The translations under genes were made by a program, and so were the position numbers. From Lachnospiraceae bacterium (GTDB lineage: Bacteria; Bacillota; Clostridia; Lachnospirales; Lachnospiraceae), in assembly GCA_017437785.1 (NCBI GenBank), contig JAFRXH010000083.1:1-39465 (forward strand): a DNA stretch of 39,465 nt, given 5' to 3'. Shown here one piece after another: positions 1 through 7,374 of the stretch (within the stretch, counting starts at the first letter, position 1; the number at the start of each line of letters is the position of its first letter). A model generated the notes under the pieces. The model ran no database searches, had not been told where the DNA came from, and worked only from the letters and a program-made list of their open reading frames with translations.

Positions 1-683
1 CGATCGTAGCTTTCCCCGGTACTGTCCGAAACATCAATATTCTTTGACTGCTTTTGTACCAGCGAAGCTTCATCACTTTCCGTCATATCCAATACAGCTG
101 TCTTCGCATGCCCGTAATACACTGTTTTCGGATCTAAAGCCAACAGCTTCTCCCAGCTTCTTCCAATCTCAGTCCCCTTATGCAGTTCCAGTTCATACAG
201 CGGATTCAGATCACCGACAAACAAGCTGCCTTCATCGAGCCATAAGGAAATACTGTCATCGGAATGTCCCGGCGTATGTAATAATTCTCCGTCAATCCCA
301 AGATCTGCAAGTACACTGCGGCTTTCCGCAAGTGATATCAGCTTCACCTTATCATCACGGATCGGATAAAAATGCATCCTTTTATCTTTTTCAAAGACCG
401 CATCAGAAGCATGCATATACTCTTTCTGTACATCGCAGACTAAAACCACCGGTCCTTTGTCAGCGATCTCCTGCGCGATACCGTAATGATCAGGATGGAA
501 GTGGGATATCAAAAGATAATCGATATCATTCAATTTCTTCCCCTGCCTTCCAAGCTCCGCACAGAACATTGGAAACGTTCCGGCCCAGCCGGTATCAAAA
601 AGGATAGCTCCTCTTTCTCCTTCGATAAGATATGTATTGGTATTTGAATATTTTATTAAGGTGATATCTTCTTTCATCTTCAT
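1..683 (-). CDS. MBL-fold metallohydrolase (3' end outside window)
   Basis: This is the N-terminal 227 codons of a metallo-beta-lactamase-fold hydrolase; the gene runs off the left edge without a stop. The zinc-site motif HFHPDHYG is at residues 61-68 (H61, H63, D65, H66), followed by HTPGHS (H138 as a likely further ligand) and GDL (D156), the order expected of glyoxalase II-like hydrolases. The start at 683 overlaps the stop of the upstream dehydrogenase gene as ATGA, so the two are probably translationally coupled. A second in-frame ATG lies two codons in. The substrate cannot be told from sequence; hydrolase activity on a thioester, lactone or similar bond is inferred from the fold only. 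Confidence 0.85.
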   Translation of the reverse strand, partial: MKMKEDITLIKYSNTNTYLIEGERGAILFDTGWAGTFPMFCAELGRQGKKLNDIDYLLISHFHPDHYGIAQEIADKGPVVLVCDVQKEYMHASDAVFEKDKRMHFYPIRDDKVKLISLAESRSVLADLGIDGELLHTPGHSDDSISLWLDEGSLFVGDLNPLYELELHKGTEIGRSWEKLLALDPKTVYYGHAKTAVLDMTESDEASLVQKQSKNIDVSDSTGESYD

Positions 684-1528
684 TTCTTCATCACAAGTTT
701 TTTACTTAGGACAAACAGTTTCCGTGCCAGGCGCATATCCTTCGATCGTTTGGAAGACTTCGCTATCTTACAGTTGTAGAAATACTCTCCGCTCACATTT
801 TTTACAGAATCATCCATGGCAAGGAATATCGCTGTACGCGCGCCTTCCTCAGGCGTCTGAAAGAACGGCTTTAACATGCCTGTTACCGTCTTTCCAAAGC
901 CCGTATCACGGTCAATTCCGATGTTTGTCGCTACCGCTCCGGGATGACAGCAGTTTACCGTGATCCCGCGTTTTGCAACTCTCCGTGCCAGTTCCCGCGT
1001 AAACAAAACATTAGCCAGTTTACTCTGCGAATATGCCGTGATCACATTAAAGTGCTTTCTCAGATTGATATCATCAAAGTGGATCCTTCCCACCTTATGT
1101 GCGCCGGAAGCAACATTCACGATACGTGTTCCTTCACCCATGTTATTAAGCAGTAGCATGGTTAGAAGAAAATGGCCGATATGATTGATCCCAAACTGCC
1201 GTTCCAGCCCTTCCTTCGTTTCCTGCCGGTCCAGTGATATAAACCCGGCATTATTCACAAGAATGTCGATCCTTGCATACTTAGCCTTTACCGTTCGCGC
1301 AACCCCCCTGATAGAATCGTAATCTCCCAGATCACAGATGATCAGTTCCAATTGCCTTTCTTCTTTTTCCTTAAGCTTTCCCAGCGCTTCTCTTCCCCGC
1401 TCCTCATTTCTACAGAGCATGATGACCTTAGCCCCTGCATCACAAAGCGCCGCAGTCGTGGCAAGTCCCATCCCGGAATTAGCCCCTGTCACTATCGCTA
1501 CTTTTCCATCCAGACATTTTTCACTCAT
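680..1528 (-). CDS. Short-chain dehydrogenase/reductase (retinol dehydrogenase-like SDR)
   Basis: A 282-residue classical SDR, predicted to be an NAD(P)H-dependent oxidoreductase. TGANSGMG (residues 14-21) is the Rossmann dinucleotide-binding motif, NNAG is at 92-95, the catalytic Ser is at 141 in VASGAHK, and the catalytic YSQSK gives Tyr166/Lys170. The pattern is closest to the RDH11-14-like group common in bacteria; the substrate is unknown. The start at 1528 is chosen because GGGAGG lies just upstream. The open frame extends further upstream to 1618 only because two palindromic repeats (1546-1617) happen to be open and to begin with ATGAGGAC; that extension is not homologous to SDRs. It is coupled to the MBL-fold gene by an ATGA overlap. 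Confidence 0.9.
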   Translation of the reverse strand: MSEKCLDGKVAIVTGANSGMGLATTAALCDAGAKVIMLCRNEERGREALGKLKEKEERQLELIICDLGDYDSIRGVARTVKAKYARIDILVNNAGFISLDRQETKEGLERQFGINHIGHFLLTMLLLNNMGEGTRIVNVASGAHKVGRIHFDDINLRKHFNVITAYSQSKLANVLFTRELARRVAKRGITVNCCHPGAVATNIGIDRDTGFGKTVTGMLKPFFQTPEEGARTAIFLAMDDSVKNVSGEYFYNCKIAKSSKRSKDMRLARKLFVLSKKLVMKK

Positions 1529-1545
1529 TATTACCCTCCCATTTT

Positions 1546-1617
1546 GAGGACACGGGGACGGTCCTTCTGTCCTCATTTTCATCCTTTGAGGACACGGGGA
1601 CGGTCCTTCCGTCCTCA
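1546..1617 (+). repeat. Two REP-like palindromes in direct orientation
   Basis: Two 30-bp copies (1546-1575 and 1588-1617) share GAGGACACGGGGACGGTCC in the 5' part and end GTCCTCA. They are separated by 12 nt. Each folds as a 6-bp stem GAGGAC/GTCCTC, a 2-nt mismatch (AC/CC), a G-rich inner stem and a short loop, like REP elements. They sit between the divergent SDR and RAYT genes and are in the opposite orientation to the copy after the RAYT gene. Confidence 0.9.
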
Positions 1618-1642
1618 TTCAGTCCAAATCCCCAAAAAACTG

Positions 1643-1671
1643 TTGACATTTTAAGCATATAGATTTATCCT
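1643..1671 (+). promoter_or_regulatory. Putative sigma-A promoter of the RAYT gene
   Basis: TTGACA (1643-1648), 17-nt spacer, TATCCT (1666-1671). It points towards the transposase gene and lies just after the REP pair. A 17-bp palindrome, CCATTTATTATAAATGG (1747-1763), lies between this promoter and the gene and might act as an operator or hairpin. Confidence 0.45.
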
Positions 1672-1819
1672 CTTTTTACTGCGAACTACGACATTCGATT
1701 GTCTTTAAGAAGTAATCGCATCTTCGGGTATTTTCACCCGTTAATTCCATTTATTATAAATGGCACCTTACATACACATACAAAGGCTTTATTATTTCAC
1801 AAAGAAAGGACTTTTGCCA

Positions 1820-2554
1820 ATGGGACGAAAAGCAAGGATCATCAGTAGCACTAACATTTATCACGTCATGATGCGCGGCATCAACAAACAGCAGATTTTT
1901 CATGAGCCAAGGGATTATGAACGCCTGATCACTACGCTGGGACGCTACAAGGAAATATCGCAATTCGAATTATATGCATATTGTCTGATGGGAAATCATA
2001 TTCATTTACTTATCCGGTCAGACCACGAACCGATAGGCCTGGCAATAAAACGAATCGGGGATTCCTACGTGTTTTGGTACAACAAAAAGTATAATCGCTG
2101 TGGCCACTTATTTCAAGACAGATTTAAAAGTATACCGGTAGAAGACGATGTTTATTTTCTGACAGTTCTCCGCTATATCATTCAGAATCCCGTAATTGCA
2201 GGTATCTGCAAACATGTAGAGGATTATGCATTTAGCAGTGCCGCAGATTACTGTATTTCCGAATCCGGCTTATCTTATACTGCTATGGCCAAAGAACTGT
2301 TGCGTGGCCAAAATATCAAAAAGTATCTCAATCATATAGAACCATTCGATATTCCGGATACGGATAACCGTCACGTAATCTCTGACAACGAAGCCCTAAC
2401 CATTATCTCCGTCGGGAAAAAGAGCTATCATCTCGACAACAAAAAGGAGCTGGCTATTTTTGTGCGCAACATGCATGACTGCGGGATATCCATCCGTCAA
2501 CTTTCCCGACTAACGAATATCCCGAAAATCACGATTGAACGTATACTGAAATGA
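1820..2554 (+). CDS. REP-associated tyrosine transposase (RAYT, Y1_Tnp/IS200-like family)
   Basis: A 244-residue protein of the single-strand-specific HUH endonuclease family. NHIHLL gives the HUH pair His60/His62, and RYIIQNP gives the catalytic Tyr119 in the typical RAYT context. RAYTs are domesticated single-domain relatives of IS200/IS605 TnpA thought to process and spread REP palindromes. The C-terminus (about residues 220-244, GISIRQLSRLTNIPKITIER) looks like a helix-turn-helix. The start at 1820 has AAAGGA about 9 nt upstream; an upstream in-frame ATG at 1760 lacks a good site. Its TGA stop overlaps the first bases of a REP copy. REP copies flank the gene in inverted orientation, the arrangement described for RAYT loci. 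It is one of few plus-strand genes here. Confidence 0.92.
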   Translation: MGRKARIISSTNIYHVMMRGINKQQIFHEPRDYERLITTLGRYKEISQFELYAYCLMGNHIHLLIRSDHEPIGLAIKRIGDSYVFWYNKKYNRCGHLFQDRFKSIPVEDDVYFLTVLRYIIQNPVIAGICKHVEDYAFSSAADYCISESGLSYTAMAKELLRGQNIKKYLNHIEPFDIPDTDNRHVISDNEALTIISVGKKSYHLDNKKELAIFVRNMHDCGISIRQLSRLTNIPKITIERILK

Positions 2555-2582
2555 GGACAACAGGACCGTCCCCGTGTCCTCA
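2553..2582 (-). repeat. REP-like palindrome, inverted relative to the upstream pair
   Basis: A 30-bp copy beginning GAGGACAACAGGACCGTCC and ending GTCCTCA; read on the minus strand it matches the 1546/1588 copies. Its first two bases are part of the RAYT stop codon and it lies only 6 nt from the end of the methyltransferase gene, so it fills the whole convergent gap. Confidence 0.9.
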
Positions 2583-2588
2583 CTGTTC

Positions 2589-3524
2589 TCATTCCACTTC
2601 TCCTTTTGCAAACAGGTTATCCTTTCCCATCCCGCAAACATACGGATTACTGTCAAACATATGGCAAAAATCCAAAAAAGCTTCCCTCTGTGACGGATCA
2701 TTCATGATCTTAACAAGTATATCATTCGGAATGGTCCTTGCATATGCACCCGGCCCCGCCATTTTTATCTCCTTCACTCCGTACTTTTTAAGTATTCTTT
2801 CAAGTTCATCCGGCATAAAGTGATAAGAGATACTCCACGGAATCTCTCCGCGGTCATATGCCTGTTTTGCTTCTTCCACATCACACAAAAGGCCACTCTC
2901 ATACGCCCCAAGCAGCTTATCCTTTGTAAATGTAAAACTCTCTACCATCCGGTCACGACTGCTTATACACCACTGTACCCAGAGATCTTTGCTGTCTTTA
3001 TCCAGGATGAATTGATTTTTCTGTATGGGATTAGCCAGATAAGGCAGCGCCCCCAGCCTGCTGGACACACTGATCAGGATACGCTTGTTCGCGATCCTGA
3101 TCAGTTCTCCTATTACTTTTTCCTGATCCGGATAAGTATATGAGATCGGTGAATCAAAAGACATCACCAGATCAAAGGAACGATCAGCGTATGCCGACAG
3201 ATCCTCCAATGCGCCTTTTACAAACGTTATCCGCTCACCTACACCTTCCATGGCCGCGATCTCTTTTGCCTTGTTGATCATAGGCTGTGAGATATCAAAA
3301 TGCGTTACTTTGATCCCCTTCTTTGCGAGCAGTATGGAAAATCTTCCGCATCCCGCTCCTCCGTCAAATGCCGTCTTTATCCCATCCAGAGATTGCAGCA
3401 ATTCCTTTTCGATATGCGCCTTTTGCACAATATCATCTATAAATGTATTTTCTCTTTCTGCCTCCAATTCTCCCTTATCCGGCTGATTCCACATCCGCTC
3501 GGAGATTATTTCACTGTATTTCAT
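2589..3524 (-). CDS. Class I SAM-dependent methyltransferase
   Basis: A 311-residue Rossmann-fold methyltransferase. Motif I is FDGGAGCGRFS (about residues 53-63), followed by the acidic strand end THFDIS, FVKGALEDLS and the motif IV-like FDLVMSFDSPISY. The C-terminal 120 residues carry family-specific sequence, so the substrate is not assignable; small molecules are commonest for this group. The start at 3524 has AAGAGGA upstream with 9-nt spacing; a longer frame to 3554 is ignored. It is last in a minus-strand operon (exporter, kinase/GNAT, GNAT, methyltransferase) with a 22-nt gap to the GNAT gene. Confidence 0.88.
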   Translation of the reverse strand: MKYSEIISERMWNQPDKGELEAERENTFIDDIVQKAHIEKELLQSLDGIKTAFDGGAGCGRFSILLAKKGIKVTHFDISQPMINKAKEIAAMEGVGERITFVKGALEDLSAYADRSFDLVMSFDSPISYTYPDQEKVIGELIRIANKRILISVSSRLGALPYLANPIQKNQFILDKDSKDLWVQWCISSRDRMVESFTFTKDKLLGAYESGLLCDVEEAKQAYDRGEIPWSISYHFMPDELERILKKYGVKEIKMAGPGAYARTIPNDILVKIMNDPSQREAFLDFCHMFDSNPYVCGMGKDNLFAKGEVE

Positions 3525-3546
3525 TTTTCTTATTCCTCTTTTACTA

Positions 3547-4140
3547 TTACACACAGATATAACAGTTTTGTCTGTCGCCCGTATTATTTTGAGGACAACA
3601 GAACCGTCCCCCTGTCCTCATTCGCTGTATCGTGTAAAAACAGTATAAGCGTTCTTCCTCATCATAAATATCTCTATACATCCTTCTGTCATTTAGTATA
3701 AATCCCAAATTCTCTGCTGTCTTCTGTGACGCCTTGTTCGATCCAAGAATTACAGCCGCGATCTCATCCTCGTTATAATGCTCAAAGAAATACGGAAGAT
3801 AAGCTTTTACCGCTTCAGATGCATAACCTCTGTTTCTGTATTCCGCTCCTATAAAATAACATATCCCGATCTTTGCCGCATCTTCATAATAGGTAGTCCC
3901 TACCGATCCGATCACTCTTCCGTCTTCCTTTAAACATACCGTGCTTGCGATGTAGTCAAGCCTCGGATCATCTTTTTCATCAAGCATTTTTGCTTCATTT
4001 ATCCAGTCAGCGATCCATTCGGAACATGTATCATCAAAACCTACTTCTGTAAGACTTCCATCTTTTGCCATTTCAGAAAATGCTTTTTCGTCCCCTTTCT
4101 CTATCGAACGGATAATTAGTCTTTCACTTTCTATTTTCAT
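3547..4140 (-). CDS. GNAT N-acetyltransferase with REP-encoded C-terminus
   Basis: A 197-residue GNAT of the RimJ/RimL type. It starts MKIESERLIIRSI, has the acetyl-CoA pyrophosphate-binding stretch EYRNRGYASEAV, and a later SNKASQKTAENLGF motif typical of RimJ/RimL-like proteins. The start at 4140 has AGGGG about 8 nt upstream. Natural homology appears to end near CFYTIQRM; the remaining roughly 25 residues (RTGGRFCCPQNN and onwards) are translated from a REP copy at 3591-3620 plus flanking bases. The repeat therefore seems to have entered the 3' end of the gene and replaced the original stop. Substrate unknown. Confidence 0.88.
   Translation of the reverse strand: MKIESERLIIRSIEKGDEKAFSEMAKDGSLTEVGFDDTCSEWIADWINEAKMLDEKDDPRLDYIASTVCLKEDGRVIGSVGTTYYEDAAKIGICYFIGAEYRNRGYASEAVKAYLPYFFEHYNEDEIAAVILGSNKASQKTAENLGFILNDRRMYRDIYDEEERLYCFYTIQRMRTGGRFCCPQNNTGDRQNCYICV
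3591..3620 (-). repeat. REP-like palindrome inside a gene's 3' end
   Basis: A 30-bp copy beginning GAGGACAACAGAACCGTCC and ending GTCCTCA, in the same orientation as the copy at 2553. It lies in frame within the last codons of the GNAT gene and supplies its C-terminal residues. Confidence 0.9.
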
Positions 4141-4153
4141 TTTATCATCCCCT

Positions 4154-5509
4154 CTATACAAATCCTTTTCCGTTCCACCGCAGCACTGTTCTGTATCCAA
4201 GTTTTGCATACCAGGCAGTCTCATAAGTGTAATGAATATAACTGTAGTCAAACTTTTCATCCCGTAGGATCCTTGTTACATTCCGTACCATGCTAAGACC
4301 TATACCGCGGTCCCGGTATTCCGGTACTGTACCGACACAGCCCGGTCCCCCGATTCTGCATTTTCTTCCGCTTATGATATGTTCTCCAAAGTCCTCGATC
4401 ATACAGAAACTTGCGATCCTTCCATCTGCAAAGCCGCAATATATCCTTGATCTGTCGGAAAACAGCGGTACCCAGTGCGGAATGACTTTTTCCACTGCGG
4501 CCTTCAGTTCTTCCATGTCGCCTTCATAATATCCGAATGTGATATCTGCCGGGAAGCTCTTTTCATAGCTGCATGCATTTATATTATCGAGTCCCATAAA
4601 CATCTCTGAAGCCGGCTCATCATCCGCTACTCTTTTTACATAATCCCTGTCAAAAAATCCCGGATGTATCTCATCAAATATTGCGGCCCACTGTTCTGCG
4701 CTCAATAACTCTACCGATAGATCATAAGACTTCGACTTAAGTATCACCGCATATTCCGGAAAAACTTCCTTAAGTATCCGAAGTTCCAAAGTCCTGCGAT
4801 GCTCAAGATGCGATACCAGATCTTCAAAATCCTTCCAGCCATTACGTTGTCCGTAAGGACTCTGTTTCAGGTATTCCATCATCAACGGATACCACATCTC
4901 ATTGCCGTTTGCATCAACCCGCTCCCTGCGGATGATATTTATGCTCTCAGCAATATCATCGACTTCCAGATAGAGTATCCTGTATTTTCGGTCTCCCAGT
5001 ACCTCCTTTAGGCGCCTGTAAAAAGCGATGATCTCTTCATCATTCATCTCATAATACAGGATCTGACTCTCAATGATATTCTGAAAGATCGAGCATTCAA
5101 ATATCTGATCATCACCTCTCCATTCAGCATAACGTGACATGATGATCTGCTCAAAATCCTTGCGCGTAACCCTGCCGTTGTAGATCTCATACTGCTCCAT
5201 ATCCTTATGAAAACCCGGGATATCTGTGATGATACGGGTATATGTCAGAACATAGCGCCTTTCATCATTTCCATTCTCCTTGATAGGCTCTGCCTCCATA
5301 AGTGTATTCGCTTTTATCTCCTCTGCGATCGCAACATATTTCAGCAGGATCTTTTCGTACTGTTCCTTTGTCATATATGCACACCAGGCCAGCTCCACCG
5401 GGTTATGATCTCCTTCGTGGAAAACCTGATACTCCGGAAAAAGCTCTGCCAGCCGCCCTGTCAGAGTACTCTTTCCCGCTCCCTGTATTCCTTCAACAAA
5501 ATAGTTCAT
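4154..5509 (-). CDS. P-loop kinase-like domain fused to a GNAT acetyltransferase domain
   Basis: A 451-residue two-domain protein. The N-terminal part (about 1-290) has the P-loop GIQGAGKST at residues 7-15 and a nucleoside/small-molecule kinase-like layout (HEGDHNP, ECSIFQNIIESQI, YLEVDD). The C-terminal part (about 310-451) is a GNAT domain with the acetyl-CoA motif VPEYRDRGIGLSM and a terminal WYAKLGYRTV strand. The start at 5509 is set by GGAGGA 5 nt upstream. It lies 17 nt after the exporter gene and 13 nt before the next GNAT gene. The fusion suggests sequential phosphorylation and acetylation of one small substrate, perhaps for detoxification; that is inference. No frameshift separates the domains. 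Confidence 0.85.
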   Translation of the reverse strand: MNYFVEGIQGAGKSTLTGRLAELFPEYQVFHEGDHNPVELAWCAYMTKEQYEKILLKYVAIAEEIKANTLMEAEPIKENGNDERRYVLTYTRIITDIPGFHKDMEQYEIYNGRVTRKDFEQIIMSRYAEWRGDDQIFECSIFQNIIESQILYYEMNDEEIIAFYRRLKEVLGDRKYRILYLEVDDIAESINIIRRERVDANGNEMWYPLMMEYLKQSPYGQRNGWKDFEDLVSHLEHRRTLELRILKEVFPEYAVILKSKSYDLSVELLSAEQWAAIFDEIHPGFFDRDYVKRVADDEPASEMFMGLDNINACSYEKSFPADITFGYYEGDMEELKAAVEKVIPHWVPLFSDRSRIYCGFADGRIASFCMIEDFGEHIISGRKCRIGGPGCVGTVPEYRDRGIGLSMVRNVTRILRDEKFDYSYIHYTYETAWYAKLGYRTVLRWNGKGFV

Positions 5510-5526
5510 ATAATTCCTCCTTTTGA

Positions 5527-7374
5527 TCAATGGTATTGTTTGTCATCATTCTGATAATACTTAGCCTGCGCATTCCACAGTTCATGATACTTTCCTCCGA
5601 TTTCTTTACAAAGCTCCTCATGTGTTCCTTTTTGAACTATCGATCCGTTTTCAAACACCATGATCTCATCACAGAATCTGCATGATGATAATCTGTGGCT
5701 TACATATATAGCTGTCTTGTCCGCTATGATACGGTCAAAATCCGAATACACCTGTGCCTCGGCTATTGGATCAAGAGCCGCAGTAGGCTCATCAAAGATC
5801 ATCACAGGTGCATCCTTATAAAGAGCTCTTGCCAGTGCGATCTTCTGTGCTTCTCCACCTGATATCATAACTCCATCCTCTGCGATATCCTTATACAGAT
5901 AGGTTTCCGCTCCTTGTGGCATCGTGCTGAAGCGCTCTTTAAAATAGGCTCTTAAGATACATTCTTCCAATTTCTCCGGATCATATTCCGCGCTTACCGC
6001 AATATTTTCCCCAAGACTTAAGGAGAACAGTTTAAAATCCTGAAATACATATGCAAATAGTTTTAAGTATTCTTCCAGATCATATTCCCTGATATCCTTT
6101 CCGTCTAAGAGTATCACGCCTTCATCCGGATCATACAGCCTGCATAAGAGTTTTACGAATGTAGTCTTACCCGCACCGTTTTCACCTACCAGCGCCTGTT
6201 TTTTCCCTGAAGTGACCGTGGCAGTTACATTCTGTAATGCATATCTGTCACTGCCGGGATAACGAAAAGATACATTCTTAAACTCTATCTTATGTTCTGC
6301 TTTGCATTCCATATCCGGGACAAGTTCTCCTCCTGTCACGTTGCTTTGTATATCCAAATATTCAAAAAGTTTTTCAAGATGACCGGTATATATGACATTC
6401 TCGTAATTTGCATCTACAAGCTCTCCTATACTTTGCACCAGTTTGATCAAAGCGCCGGCATACTGTACGATACTTCCTATTGCAAAAGCCCCCATAGCTG
6501 CCTTTGCAACAACAAAGCCGTAGCACAGTGCGTTACAGATCCCCTGCATGAAAACTATCATTGCCGGATAGCAGCTCATCTTTCTTATATTTGTCCCGTC
6601 ATCTTTATTATGTGCATTCAGTTTTTGCATTTCACGATCTGCTATCCTGTCCTGATGATATATCCTTACGTCCTTTGCTCTGGACAGGTCATCATAAAGC
6701 TCGTGGCCATAGAACATAAACGCACGGTTGTACCATACAGTTCCGGCTGTCCAGTCATCAAATGCTTTACCGGCCAACTGCCGCAGCTTTCCGGTGCTTA
6801 TGCCTGATATGATCACGACCAGCATCCCCACCGGCAGCCATATCCACGAATCCAGTAGCGCATTGCCGCTGCGTGATATGAATAAAGATACCGATAAAGA
6901 CAGGGACGCTATAATCCCCACAATGACCTGCACCAATCCTGCGGTATCCCACACCAGCTGCCCCAGGCCATTTCCGAACATGAACAGATTTTCCTGCGCT
7001 TTCTGTTTTTTCTTTTGTATTTCCTGATCCTCAAGATCCGTATATGCCAGACTCATCTGCTTATCGGCAAATATCTTAGGGAAATAATTCCACATACCGG
7101 ATTCTTTTTCATCAACCACTTTGTCCAGCGCATTTTTCAACATGGATAAAGCAAAATTGATTATCACTGTCATGAGGACATAACTCCCCAGCCTGCTCAG
7201 ATTTCTTTCTCCTGCGATCTCGTTAATAATACGTGCGGAAAACCATATCGTAACAAAAGGTGTAAGTGCATCAGCTGCAGAAGCCCATACTTTTGCTGCT
7301 ATCAATCCGGGACAATATCTCTTTAATAGACCGTATCCGCGCTGCGTCAGTTTAATGCGTTTATCTAACTTCAT
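5527..7374 (-). CDS. ABC exporter half-transporter (ABC_membrane + ATPase), subunit 2
   Basis: A 615-residue half-transporter: an N-terminal six-helix exporter domain (about 1-330) and a C-terminal ATPase with Walker A GENGAGKTT starting near residue 397, signature ISGGEAQK, Walker B VMIFDEPTAALDP and a switch His in YVSHRL. The start at 7374 has AAGGAGG upstream and overlaps the previous gene by 14 nt. The two adjacent half-transporters differ in sequence and probably form a heterodimeric exporter. The substrate is not evident; the neighbouring acetyltransferase, kinase and methyltransferase genes make a drug- or metabolite-export role plausible. Confidence 0.92.
   Translation of the reverse strand: MKLDKRIKLTQRGYGLLKRYCPGLIAAKVWASAADALTPFVTIWFSARIINEIAGERNLSRLGSYVLMTVIINFALSMLKNALDKVVDEKESGMWNYFPKIFADKQMSLAYTDLEDQEIQKKKQKAQENLFMFGNGLGQLVWDTAGLVQVIVGIIASLSLSVSLFISRSGNALLDSWIWLPVGMLVVIISGISTGKLRQLAGKAFDDWTAGTVWYNRAFMFYGHELYDDLSRAKDVRIYHQDRIADREMQKLNAHNKDDGTNIRKMSCYPAMIVFMQGICNALCYGFVVAKAAMGAFAIGSIVQYAGALIKLVQSIGELVDANYENVIYTGHLEKLFEYLDIQSNVTGGELVPDMECKAEHKIEFKNVSFRYPGSDRYALQNVTATVTSGKKQALVGENGAGKTTFVKLLCRLYDPDEGVILLDGKDIREYDLEEYLKLFAYVFQDFKLFSLSLGENIAVSAEYDPEKLEECILRAYFKERFSTMPQGAETYLYKDIAEDGVMISGGEAQKIALARALYKDAPVMIFDEPTAALDPIAEAQVYSDFDRIIADKTAIYVSHRLSSCRFCDEIMVFENGSIVQKGTHEELCKEIGGKYHELWNAQAKYYQNDDKQYH

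Noticed and set aside
44-607. Plus-strand frame of 187 codons at the left edge
   Set aside because: It is the antisense shadow of the MBL-fold gene, whose minus-strand frame carries the zinc motif.
1529-1618. Extended N-terminus of the SDR protein (MRTEGPSPCPQ repeated)
   Set aside because: It is the translation of two REP copies, and the SDR start at 1528 has its own ribosome-binding site and matches the family start.
1760-1819. Upstream ATG for the RAYT protein adding 20 residues
   Set aside because: No ribosome-binding site, overlaps a palindrome, and the conserved RAYT N-terminus starts at MGRKARI with AAAGGA upstream.
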